This document shows positions 9,974 to 19,339 of a stretch of DNA of 20,927 nt, piece by piece; the first letter of the stretch is position 1; every line of letters begins with the position of its first letter. Position numbers and translations under genes: made by a program. Origin of the DNA: Rhizophagus sp. LPA8_4_AMF (taxonomy: Eukaryota; Glomeromycota; Glomeromycetes; Glomerales; Glomeraceae); assembly GCA_021464525.1 (NCBI GenBank), contig JADRCO010001253.1:1-20927 (forward strand), read 5' to 3'. The notes beneath the pieces were generated by a model. That model was not told the origin of the DNA and did no database searches. It saw only the letters and a list, made by a program, of their open reading frames with translations.

Positions 9974-12094
9974 ATGTCGGAAAAAATGAAGTCTAACGGC
10001 GAAATCAAACAAGGGAAGGACGAAATCGAACAGGAGGGACAAAAAGAGGGCAAAATTAAGCAGGGGAAACAAGAAAAGGACGAAAAGGAACAAACAGAGG
10101 ACAAAATTAAGCAGGAGAAACAAGGGAAGGACGAAATCAAACAGGAGGAACGAAAAGAGGACAAAATTAAGCAGGAGAAACAAAAAGAGGACGAAATCAA
10201 ACAAGAGAAACAAGGGGAGGACGAAATCAAAACGGAGAACGAAATCAAACAGGATATGGTCGATATAAAAATGGAGAAACAAGAGGAGGACGAAACCAAA
10301 CGAGAAGAGGACGAAATCAAACGAGAGAAAGAAGAAATCAAACGTGAGAAGGAAGAAACTAAACGAGAGAAGGAAGAAATCAAGCGTGAGAAGGAAGAAA
10401 CCAAACGAGAAAAAGAAGAAATCAAACGAGAGAAAGAAGATATCAAACGAGAGAAAGAAGATATCAAACGAGAGAAAGAAGAAACTAAACGAGAGAAGGA
10501 AGAAACTAAACGAGAGAAAGAAGAAACTAAACGAGAGAAGGAAGAAATCAAACGAGAGAAGGAAGAAATCAAACGTGAAAAGGAAGAAACCAAACGAGAG
10601 AAGGGAGAAATCAAACGTGAGAAGGAAGAAACCAAACGAGAGAAGGAAGAAACCAAACGAGAGAAGGAAGAAACCAAACGAGAGAAGGGAGAAATCAAAC
10701 GAGAGAAGGGAGAAATCAAACGAGAGAAAGAAGAAATCAAACGAGAGAAAGTAGAAATCAAACGAGAGAAGGAAGAAATTAAACAAGAGAAGGAAGAAAT
10801 CAAACAAACAATGGAAGAAGTTAAAAAGCAAAAAGATGAAGTAATACGACAACTTAAAGAAAAAATTGAGGATTTAAAGGGAAAAATCGACGACTATGAG
10901 CTAAGATATAAAACTTTAAATGATGAAAATGCAGATTTACAAAATTATATTGGCAAAGCAACAACTTTTTCCTTAAGCGATGGTGATAGAGACCACAGTG
11001 TCCAATTTGTCAAAGATATTAAGGAAATACAAACTATGATTGAAAATTATGTTGGAATTTTAAAGCCTAAAGTGGAAATAAATATAGAAGAAATAAATGA
11101 ATTGTTACGCTCCTACGGATGCCAAGCGCGTGTTAAATCTAAAGACAGTTTATATGATACCCTACTTATGAAAGGTGTTTTACAGCGTCATGTGTTTGAA
11201 TTGATCACTAAAAGAACAGATAGTTATGTGGGTATTGAAAATGAAATTGCTAAATCAACACTAAAACTTTGTGAAATGCTAACTAAATATTTGGAAACGT
11301 GTGATGAAGCTAGTGAGGTGATGAAAGCCTATCCTATTAAAATGCGTCAACAAATATTTGGATTTCTTGGGAATCTTGGATTTGCTGATAGTATCAAAAA
11401 CGATAATAAAGAACATCATTTTATATTATCTCTTAAAACTGATTTAAATAATTCGATTAATAAACTTCGTACAATTAACGGATCACATAAAAGTAAAAAA
11501 CACGATGATATGGCAGCTAGTCTAATACGGGAATTAATTAGAATGGTTTATTTTCGCTTCAAAGTTCAGGAACCATCTGCCATTCGTCAATGGTTTTGGT
11601 GCAATGATAAAATAAAACCTCATTTGATGGAAGGGAGATGGGATAATGATATAGATGAGCAAGAAGATATTGAAGAGCTAGCTGACGGAAAAGTTGAAAA
11701 GCAGGCTGAAACACAAGCTGAAGAACAAGTTGTAGTTGACGATGAGTTTGTAGAACTATGCTCTTTTCCCCTTATAGCTACCAGAGCTAGCGTAAAGGAT
11801 CCAAAGATTTATACACGTGCAAAAGTTATTCATCGAAGTGAAAGAGAATCCAATTATAGTAAAAATGAAACTAACAACAATACGGGTATAATTAATACTT
11901 TTATTAATGGCATTTTTACTATTGATTTAAAATCTAAAATCTTTTCCACATCTAACGAACAAATAGCAGTGCCAAAAAATAATAAAATTGTGAAAGAAAA
12001 TGGAAACCAAAATACAGCAGGAAACAGCAGCCAAGGAAGTAACCAAAATACAGGAAAGAAACCCAAAAAAAACAACCCAAAAAGAAATGGATAA
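9974..12094 (+). CDS. Single-exon charged-repeat coiled-coil protein with unknown C-terminal region (706 aa)
   Basis: This is one uninterrupted frame from ATG 9974 to TAA 12092-12094. Residues 10-108 are irregular Lys/Glu/Gln repeats (IKQEKQ-like). Residues 109-276 are about 24 tandem copies of a 7-residue unit, mostly KREKEEI or KREKEET. Residues 277-330 have a normal heptad coiled-coil pattern. Residues about 340-555 are mixed-composition, probably globular and helical (for example RHVFELITKR, LCEMLTKYLE, RQWFWCNDKIKPH), and I recognise no family. An acidic stretch follows (about 557-590), then ELCSFPLIATRA, and an Asn/Gln-rich tail ending in a basic KKPKKNNPKR segment that could be a nuclear signal. 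The unit KREKEE has one Ile or Thr per seven residues and opposite charges four apart, as in single stable alpha-helices, so this part may be a rigid rod rather than a dimer. It is divergent from gene D. Two long antisense open frames over the repeat are shadows. Confidence 0.8.
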   Translation: MSEKMKSNGEIKQGKDEIEQEGQKEGKIKQGKQEKDEKEQTEDKIKQEKQGKDEIKQEERKEDKIKQEKQKEDEIKQEKQGEDEIKTENEIKQDMVDIKMEKQEEDETKREEDEIKREKEEIKREKEETKREKEEIKREKEETKREKEEIKREKEDIKREKEDIKREKEETKREKEETKREKEETKREKEEIKREKEEIKREKEETKREKGEIKREKEETKREKEETKREKEETKREKGEIKREKGEIKREKEEIKREKVEIKREKEEIKQEKEEIKQTMEEVKKQKDEVIRQLKEKIEDLKGKIDDYELRYKTLNDENADLQNYIGKATTFSLSDGDRDHSVQFVKDIKEIQTMIENYVGILKPKVEINIEEINELLRSYGCQARVKSKDSLYDTLLMKGVLQRHVFELITKRTDSYVGIENEIAKSTLKLCEMLTKYLETCDEASEVMKAYPIKMRQQIFGFLGNLGFADSIKNDNKEHHFILSLKTDLNNSINKLRTINGSHKSKKHDDMAASLIRELIRMVYFRFKVQEPSAIRQWFWCNDKIKPHLMEGRWDNDIDEQEDIEELADGKVEKQAETQAEEQVVVDDEFVELCSFPLIATRASVKDPKIYTRAKVIHRSERESNYSKNETNNNTGIINTFINGIFTIDLKSKIFSTSNEQIAVPKNNKIVKENGNQNTAGNSSQGSNQNTGKKPKKNNPKRNG
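10298..10801 (+). repeat. 21-nt coding minisatellite (about 24 units)
   Basis: The unit is AAACGAGAGAAGGAAGAAATC and close variants, encoding KREKEE(I/T). Variants form higher-order runs: ATC and ACC/ACT versions alternate at first and then cluster, and GGA-for-GAA versions recur at units 15, 19 and 20, suggesting unequal exchange. The plus strand is almost wholly purine. The array does not shift the frame. Confidence 0.9.
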
Positions 12095-12162
12095 CACAAT
12101 TGAGATATTACAGGAATCAACAACTAGGAATGCACAACTGAGGTACTGCAGGAATTAATAAC
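12095..12162. repeat. Two 30-nt repeats just after the coiled-coil gene
   Basis: 12095-12124 and 12133-12162 match at 24 of 30 positions, and all six differences are transitions. Both begin CACAA and end AAC. The second copy, in the frame after the stop, reads GTAGINNQ, similar to the Asn/Gln/Gly-rich tail of the protein, so these may be former coding repeats. Confidence 0.5.
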
Positions 12163-12926
12163 CAATAACTAAAGGAAAAAATATTATATTTAAGCAAAAA
12201 TTGAGTTGTTTAAAAATTTAGCAACCAAAGCTGAAAAGTTTTATTATATAAAGCAATTAATTTATTAATAAATCACTATATAATTCAAGCATTCTACTAT
12301 TGATACAAAAATAAGCAAATCTATCTGATTATATAAAAATTAATATCCTAATTTTGACCTAATTCTAACCCATGTCCTTCTTTTTATCCTTTTATTTCAA
12401 GAAAGAAAAGGAATTTTTTTAAAAAAATGAATATTTTAACTTGGATTGGTTTTATATATATTACGAATTGAATAATAAATGTCAATAAGTAAACATCAAA
12501 ATATTTTTTAAAATATAAAAAATTATTTTATTTAATAATAATATTTACAATAAATTTTATGATGATTTTAAAAAATTTTAAAAAGCCAAATCTTAAATTT
12601 GTGATATTAGAGTTATACGAATAGAATCCTTGATAGTTAAGGATAACAACGCACGACTTTAAGAGTAAAGAAAGGTTTAATGATACGCTTTAATTTATGT
12701 ATGACATGATATGGGGAGGTGCGTTGCTACGCACCTGTATATAAAATTAAAACAAACAATAATATAGAAAGGAAAAAAAAAAATAAATTATTTTGAGATC
12801 TTTATAGGAAGGAAATACCAGTAATCACGGAGGGTTTATAATGATAGTAGGCTTGTCGTGTTAACATTTGACATACAGTATATACCTACACTTGAATTGA
12901 TATGTGTGATAATATAAGGTCAAATT
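12163..12926. other. Intergenic region with a short hairpin
   Basis: This AT-rich DNA lies between the convergent ends of the coiled-coil gene and gene E. The one clear structure is a perfect 8-bp stem with a 4-nt loop, AGGTGCGT-TGCT-ACGCACCT (12717-12736), in a locally GC-rich patch that may be the remnant of a dispersed repeat. No ORF, RNA gene or other repeat is evident. Confidence 0.5.
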
Positions 12927-15028
12927 TTAATCATATAAGTTAAACTTAAAAGTAGTTTTATAAGTTTGTCCAGTAAGCTCATTCTTTGATGTTGCAGTAA
13001 TTTCCATTTGCCCAAAAGTCATTCCGAATAACACAGGTCTATCAATACCTGAACCAGGTAGATCAATATGAAGCTTTCCTAAAAGCTTCATGCCAGGATC
13101 ATCGCAATATTCTCCATTATATTCTTTGGTATAATATAAATAATGAATCATTTCTGTTTGGTCAGGATAAACTGGTACACGAGACCTTGTAATTTCTTGA
13201 TCAATATCCATTTTAGAACCACGTCTAGCCAAACATTGAAAAATTTCAATAAATCCATCTTTAACTTTTCTATGAATAGGATCTCCTTTCTCCTAATTAA
13301 ACAAATAATTATTAACAATTGTTATCTATAACTAATAAAAAAAAAATAGTAAAATAGAACATACCCATTTAGTTGTAGTTTTAATTCCATATGTATAATT
13401 AAGAACTCTTGAAAAAACAACACGTTTCGTATTATTTAAATTATTTATGTCATCTAAATCATTCGATTTTATGGATAATCCATATATTACAGCTCCTCGT
13501 GCAATTGCTGCCATGGGTTGAGCAGGAACCGAAATAATTTTCACTTGATCTTGAAATTTTTCTTTAATTCTTTTTTGTAAATATTTTGATTCACTAAAAC
13601 CCCCAGCTAAGAACATCGCAGAACATGTTTCTTGAGTGTTGTTAAGTTGATTTTTTATCAAGCAAAGAATTTTTTGGATAACAGGTTCAAATATTGATTC
13701 CATAGCTTCAAAATCAATTTCAATTATCCATTCATTTTCTTCTAAAGTTTCTCTGATTTCTTCATTAGTAATGTATTGTTTTAATATTGGAACTGTATCA
13801 CGAACATCCAATTCATATATAAATTCCGGATCATCTCCTGTAAAAGGGATTTTACCAAAATCACAAAATTGATGTATCAAATATTGCATTTGTCCATAAT
13901 TGTTATCCCTAAGCAAATCTATAGGTTCATCTCCCAGTCTCCCTCGTAAATATTTAATAAATTCGGCGTCGATAAAAGTACTTCCACAAAAATCACCGGC
14001 TCTTTCAGTTATTTCTCCCAATTCCTCATAATTTATTAATTTACGAGTTGTTAAATCTACTGTACCGCCACCGCAATCAACTATCATGAAATTAGCTGTT
14101 GTTTAAATTAAAATAAATGAATTAAAATATTTATAAACCAAAGAAATAAATTTGGTCAAACGTACTTCCTGGTTGTGCAAGTTCCTGATTTTTAAGACTT
14201 TTCATACAGTATATTGCAGCAGCCTCAGCTTGAAATAAAAGACTCAAATTAGAAATTAAAAAATAAACATAGATTGATTTAAACTGGGAAGGTCTTACGT
14301 TCTGTAGTAAATTGTAAATTTGTTGAACATTCTTCTTTGATCAATTCTGCATTAAACGCACATACTCTCATAATTGCTCTTGACTGATCAGAAAATTCTG
14401 CAGGAACGGTGAGAATCAAAAGAACATTCTTAAAGTAATCGATCTTTGGCCAGTGCATTGCAACAGTTTCTTTAATTACCTTGAGAATAATTTCATACAC
14501 GTACACATAATATAATTATTTTATTACAAATTGAACAAAATATAATTTTTAAATTGTACCTTGCCGATTTCTCTAAGATAATCAGTAATAGCCTTCTTAT
14601 ATTCAATCGGAAGTTTTGGTTTAAGTTCATCTGATAAGTCACCTAAATGCAGTTTAAACAATTCGATAGGTCTATTTCCTTCATTATTTTGTCTTATGCT
14701 CCGGCGAATTGGCCGTTTAGCTAAAGCTGGAGCTCCCCATGATATTACGCTATTATATTCATCATCGTATTTGAGAACTGTGTTGGTTTTTAATTGGCCC
14801 GCTTCCCCATGCCATAAATCATTTGAACACATATTCTGATTACTAGCGACGTGGCAATAAGAGAATCCAGAGAAGGTTGTTCCAAAGTCTAGTCCAACCA
14901 CAACACGAATATTATTTTCTAAGGAGCTCTTGGTGGTTACCGGACCTTGGAAAAAAAAAGTATTAATATCTGAGACAAAAATTTCTTAGTTATTATTACA
15001 TACTTTTATTAGCGCGTTCGGGTTCCAT
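12927..15028 (-). CDS. HSPA12-like Hsp70-family ATPase (gene E, 583 aa)
   Basis: Exons in transcript order: 15028-15004, 14945-14560, 14479-14299, 14228-14166, 14095-13365, 13292-12927. The total is 1752 nt in frame. Introns are 58, 80, 70, 70 and 72 bp. The ATG at 15028 begins MEPERANK and splices in phase to PVTTKSSLENN before the conserved IRVVVG. Motifs: GLDFGTTFSG (residues 26-35), LTVPAEF, DCGGGTVD (225-232), LAGGFSESKYL (Ala in place of the Val seen in the other copies), AIARGAVIYG, and the C-terminal beta module ending KTTFKFNLYD. It is the longest of the D-like copies in the NNT(K)RVVFSR segment near the end of the ATPase domain. It is head-to-head with F across 195 bp. Its start region is a good reference for reading the lesions of A and G. 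Confidence 0.88.
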
Positions 15029-15223
15029 CGCTTACTAAAATACTATAAAATAAAAGGAGTGAATAAAATAAGATTTGAAGTGTAAAGTGGTACAAAGACA
15101 TTACGGAAGAAATTTTCGATGGGTTATCACAAATTCAATTAAGACGTGATCGTCTGTTACATCCGTCACATCTGAAGATTTTATAGAAAAATTTCCTTGT
15201 TATCTAGTTCTTAGAAACTAAAA
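15029..15223. promoter_or_regulatory. Short divergent promoter region between E and F
   Basis: This gap separates the start codons of two oppositely transcribed Hsp70-like genes. At 195 bp it must hold both promoters and 5' UTRs, if both are transcribed. I see no perfect heat-shock element and no copy of the motif pair found between A and B. Confidence 0.35.
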
Positions 15224-17516
15224 ATGTCTCCGACAAATTCGACAAATAATATTCGTGTAGTAGCTGCTATTGGTATTTATCATTTTTTTTAATAGCATTT
15301 TTTAACCATTTAATACGATAAAGTACTTTTATTAAAAAATATTTCTTTAAAAAAAAACTATTTCTTTCATAATAGATTTTGGAACCACTTACTCGGTAAG
15401 TTATCTTTTAAAAAAGAAAATAAATAAAATTTTCTAACTTCTACTTCCTACTTGCAAATAGGGTTTTGCATGCGCACATAAAAATAATCCCAAGGAAATA
15501 TATGTTCAAGATTTTGAAGGAAGTTTTAAAGCGCCTACCGTACTTAAATATGATAAAAGCTTTGACAAAGTAATATCATGGGGAATTCCAGCATTAGCTG
15601 AACGAACAAATCGAAGAAAGAGTAATGCAGATGATTCGAAACCGGTGGAATTATTTAAATTGCACTTAAGAAATAACAAAGAAAGTCCATATTTGCCTGA
15701 AGAATTAGATTATAAGAAAGCTATTACGGATTATTTACATGAGATTGGTGAAATGATGAAATCTTATTTAAAGGAAACATACAAATCCTTGAATTTTTTT
15801 GATCAAGTTCTTGTTATTTTGACGGTATGCTCGTGTTAATTTGTAAATAAGAGAAGTTCCAATTTATTATATAATTCTGATTATCGACCCTGTACAATAT
15901 TATGATATATTTGTAGGTACCCGCTGAGTTTAATAATAATGCTATATTGATTATGAGGGATTGTGCATTTAAAGCTGAATTGACGGACGCAAGAAATAGT
16001 AGAAATTTAAGATTTATTTCAGAACGTGAGAGACTTTCAAATACTTGATCATTTTCACGTGGTATTGAACTAAAATTTTGTGTAACGTTTGTTAATACTA
16101 AGCTGAAGCTGCTGCAGTTCATTGTATGAATTTTCTAAGTGGAAACGAAATAAAAACGGAAGGTAATATTATATTCTTCATCACGACCCGTTTCTCGATA
16201 TTTAAACAGTCCTAACTGGCTATTTTATGCAAATATAGATTCATTTATGATCGTTGATTGTGGCGGTGGAACAGTGGATTTAACAACACGACAAATTTTA
16301 CTTGGTAATACACTCAGCGAAATAACGGAACGTGTTGGAGAATATTGTGGTTCCAGTTTTATTGATAAAAGATTTATCGAGTTTCTTGAAAGAAAATTTG
16401 GAAAATCTGCAATAGATATTTTGAAAAAAAATCACTATCGTCAATTGCAATATTTAGTCCAAGAATTTTGCAATAAAATTAAATTTCCCTTTACAGGAGA
16501 ACCTTTTCAAGATGATGATGAAGTTGAATTAGATATTCAAGGTAAAATTATACCTTTACACTTAAAACGAAATCTCTTTCAGTAAAATACATTTTTAATA
16601 CTATTATTTAGAACTTTGCCCAGTATTAAAACAATATTGCAGAAATAGTGATTTTTTTAATGAAATGGAAGAATCAGAATGGATTATGGTGCTTACACAT
16701 AAAGACGTTAAAGACATGTTTGATCCTATAATTGCAGAAATCATCCGTTTAATTCGAGGCCAATTAAATTCAATTAGTAAATGTTCTGCGATCATATTGG
16801 TTGGTGGATTCAGTGAATCAAAATATTTACAAAAAAGAATTATACAAGAATTTCAACATAAATTGAAAAATATTTCGGTCCCAAGTCATCCAATGGTAGC
16901 AGTGGTTAAAGGAGGTAATGTACTATATTTATTTAATTTCTAAATATATGTATTAATTATTCTTTTTCATGTACCAGCTGTTGAATATGGTATGAAAGAA
17001 CATGTGATTACAAGTCGTATCTTAAAATGGACCTATGGTATTTACTTTATATTATATCTTATATTATTAGATATTGTTGCAACTTATTATTTTAATTTTA
17101 ATTTTTATTTATTTGTTTATTTATTTTTAGGGACAGATATTGCTCGTGAGTGGGAACCAAATGATCCACCATCTAAAAAATTATCAAATGGTATGGTAAA
17201 AGCATTCTATACGTTAGCAAAAAGAGGAACATATCTTACAAAAGCAACAACAACTTTTAAACCTTATTCTCTATTTCAAAGGAAAGTTTCATTTAATATT
17301 TATATTACACCAGATTATGAAGCTGATCCTAAATATATCGATGATGATGACGTAAACTTACTTAATAAGTGGGAAATTGATATACCAATTTTAAAGGATT
17401 TTGACGATCAAACTATTTTATTAACATTGAATTTCAGTAATATAGAAATTTTAGCCACAGCTGAAAATCTAAAAACTAAAGATAGATACCAAATCACATT
17501 CAACTATGAAGTATGA
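15224..17516 (+). CDS. Divergent HSPA12-like Hsp70-family ATPase with eight introns (gene F, 550 aa)
   Basis: Exons: 15224-15272, 15376-15395, 15462-15824, 15917-16025, 16103-16162, 16239-16541, 16612-16914, 16978-17037, 17131-17516. The sum is 1653 nt in one frame. Exon 2 is a 20-nt microexon encoding FGTTYS of the phosphate-1 loop. Motifs: VVAAIDFGTTYSG (residues 12-24, nearer the canonical Hsp70 form than the GLDFG of its neighbours), ILTVPAEF (to 149), DCGGGTVD (207-214), LVGGFSESKYL and VAVVKGAVEYG (Lys where the others have Arg). The C-terminal module is recognisable (LAKRGTYL, IEILATAEN) but much more diverged. Only the intron before PEAAA and the one before the phosphate-2 strand clearly match the A/B/D/E introns, and the intron near TYG is close. 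The GK|VIK intron is absent, replaced by one at ILT|VPAE. It is an older paralogue. Confidence 0.85.
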
Positions 17517-17914
17517 ACGTTAAAGTTGTATGAACGTTAAAGATGTTAAAGACAAAAATATTTACGCATTTGATTAAAATCATGTATTATTATTTATAAA
17601 CAATCATTATTAATTTATATATAAATAAATTAAGGAACATACTGTATGTGACTTAAACCAGAGTATTCTGTATCCTACTTCTCTAATGCGCCAATTGCCG
17701 TCTAATCAAATTTATTTAAAATCAAATTAACAACTGAACTAACGAATTAAAAAAAATAATAATCTAAATAACCTTGAATTCACATTAATTGAATAATATA
17801 AATCAAACACGTGTTCATGTTATTGGTTGTCATTACTCAAATGATCTAAGAGATTTGGCAACGGTTCAAATTAAGATTCACGATCAAAGGAAAATAATAT
17901 GAGCAACATAATAT
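17517..17914. other. Intergenic region, nothing recognised
   Basis: AT-rich DNA downstream of F. Two copies of TATGAACGTTAAAG lie just after the stop codon of F (17509-17522 and 17529-17542); the first overlaps the last codons, so this is a small local duplication. No gene, RNA or structured repeat is seen in the rest. Confidence 0.4.
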
Positions 17915-18060
17915 GTTGCTAAGCTGGAGTTCTCCACAATATTTTCATCATACTGTAATGAAGGATTGTATTTGTTTTTAGTTGACCAACCTTTCTTGTG
18001 CCAAAAATATTTTGATTTCCGCAGTATTTTGTTCCAAAGTCTAACCCAATCACTATGTTT
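17915..18060 (-). pseudogene. N-terminal fragment of an HSPA12-like gene (relic H)
   Basis: On the minus strand the sequence reads IVIGLDFGTKYCG, then after a frame change VGQLKTNTILHY, then a WRTPA remnant of the WGAPALA strand, ending in stops. These are consecutive parts of exon 2 in genes A-E (GLDFGTTYSG, GQLKTNTVLQY, WGAPALAKR). Frameshifts and the shortened spacing between motifs show decay. Nothing homologous to later exons was found to its left on the minus strand. It faces away from relic G, which may mean an original divergent pair. Confidence 0.65.
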
Positions 18061-19110
18061 ATTAGTTATTAATAAATAGAAATACGGTAATGTAATTATA
18101 TTGTGGTGCCGGAAGTCTATACTCAATAATAAAATTGAAACACTTAAAATATAACATTTTTTTAAAAATTAATGAACAATCATATCACATGAAGAAATTT
18201 TTACAGAGACTTTAATAGCTAATAACCATTTTTTAAATGTCATTATATCAAAAAGGCAACTTCAGGTTAGCGAGATACCCTAGAAAAAAAGGATGTTATA
18301 CCCAAAGATCAAGCAGAAACTGAGATTAAGATTGTTGTTGATGAAAGATGGGTAATTAGCATTGAAGAATGTATTAAGTTTGAAATCAGATAGAAGATGA
18401 GACAATTAATGATTGAATAAAAGAAGATTTGAAAGAGTTTGAGAGAGTAGGAAAAAGTTTATTGTCGAAGTCAAGATAACTACCCTAGCGTTACCCCAAA
18501 AGCACTGTGGTCCGCGTTATGCGGAATTATGCGCTATCACGTGACATAACTTAAGGAAAATTAGGGTTATGGTGCTTTTTTGCTTTTTTGAGGAAATTAA
18601 CTACAAATTATGATTTTAGAGAAAAAATTTGATTTGAAATTTATAAATTAAGAATAGATGCAAAATTTCACTGGAAATGTTTATATAGATAAATGGAATA
18701 ATGTAATAAAATGATTTAACAAATTATTTTATGAAAAAGAACATAAACTAGTTATAAAAGTTTTTGAATCAAAATATTATCAAATACATGGCTTTCAAAT
18801 AAGCTATTTCACAGTATAATTTAGTGCAATCATCATGTTGTTATTTTTTTTTGTAATACCGCACATTAGCTTATTAGATATTTTTGATCATACTCATCTT
18901 TTATCTTTATATCTGCTTGATTATTAGGATAAGATCTACAAAACCTATGATCTGAGAATAATGGCTGATTTTTTTCAGAATTAAATGGGTCGTTATAAGA
19001 GAGATAAGTAAAATATTCATTTTTTCATACTATCGATTCTTATAACAAAAATAATGTTTTAATATTTAAATAGGTAAACTTTTCAAGAATCTCAAAAATT
19101 TGTCAATTCT
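18061..19110. other. Intergenic region with a GC-richer island
   Basis: Mostly AT-rich DNA between the two divergent relics. A stretch at about 18282-18398 has one open plus-strand frame with coding-like composition (ending ERWVISIEECIKFEIR before a TAG), possibly a gene fragment; I do not recognise it. The island 18482-18580 contains the palindrome TCACGTGA (18537-18544) and flanking AAAAGCAC/GTGCTTTT words in opposite orientation, and looks like a remnant of a dispersed element. No RNA gene seen. Confidence 0.35.
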
Positions 19111-19114
19111 ATAA

Positions 19115-19339
19115 ATAATAATAAATTAAGCTCTAAAAAAAATAATGTAAAAATGAGCTTTAAAGAAAATAATGAAAACTTGAACTCAAAAGAAAATAAT
19201 GAAAATTTGACTTCAGAAGAGAATAATGAAAATTTGAACTTAGAAGATGAAAGTTTGACTTCAGAAAAAGATAATGAAAATTTGAACTCAGATGACCTCA
19301 GAAGAAAATAATGAAAATTTGAATTCAGAAGATAATGAA
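19115..19339 (+). repeat. 27-nt minisatellite (about 8 imperfect units) fused to relic G
   Basis: Units follow the pattern GAAAATAATGAAAATTTGAA plus TTCAGAA (27 nt), encoding ENNENLNSE-like nonapeptides. Early units are degenerate, one is shortened by 6 nt and one is interrupted by an extra segment. From an ATG at 19153 the frame is open for about 50 codons before a TAA. The last unit runs directly into GACTTTGG, the DFG codons of the Hsp70-like phosphate-1 loop. The opposite-strand open frame across this array is a shadow. Confidence 0.75.

Noticed and set aside
10298..10801. CRISPR-like array
   Set aside because: The 21-nt units are contiguous with no unique spacers and encode a regular peptide repeat in a eukaryotic gene.
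9773..10852. Two long minus-strand open frames (359 and 287 codons) over the coiled-coil gene
   Set aside because: They are mirror images of the 21-nt purine repeat (runs of FFLLSFDF and SRLISSFS). A repeat of a length divisible by three without stops keeps every frame open, and the plus-strand frame has the coherent non-repetitive C-terminal region.
15814..16122. 102-codon minus-strand open frame
   Set aside because: Antisense to exons 4-5 of gene F and their introns; the plus-strand exons carry conserved motifs and splice signals.
16992..17516. A single 174-codon exon for the end of gene F
   Set aside because: It includes 93 bp with perfect GT..TTTTTAG intron ends, and removal restores the family's TYG-to-EW junction. 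Kept only as a possible retained-intron form.
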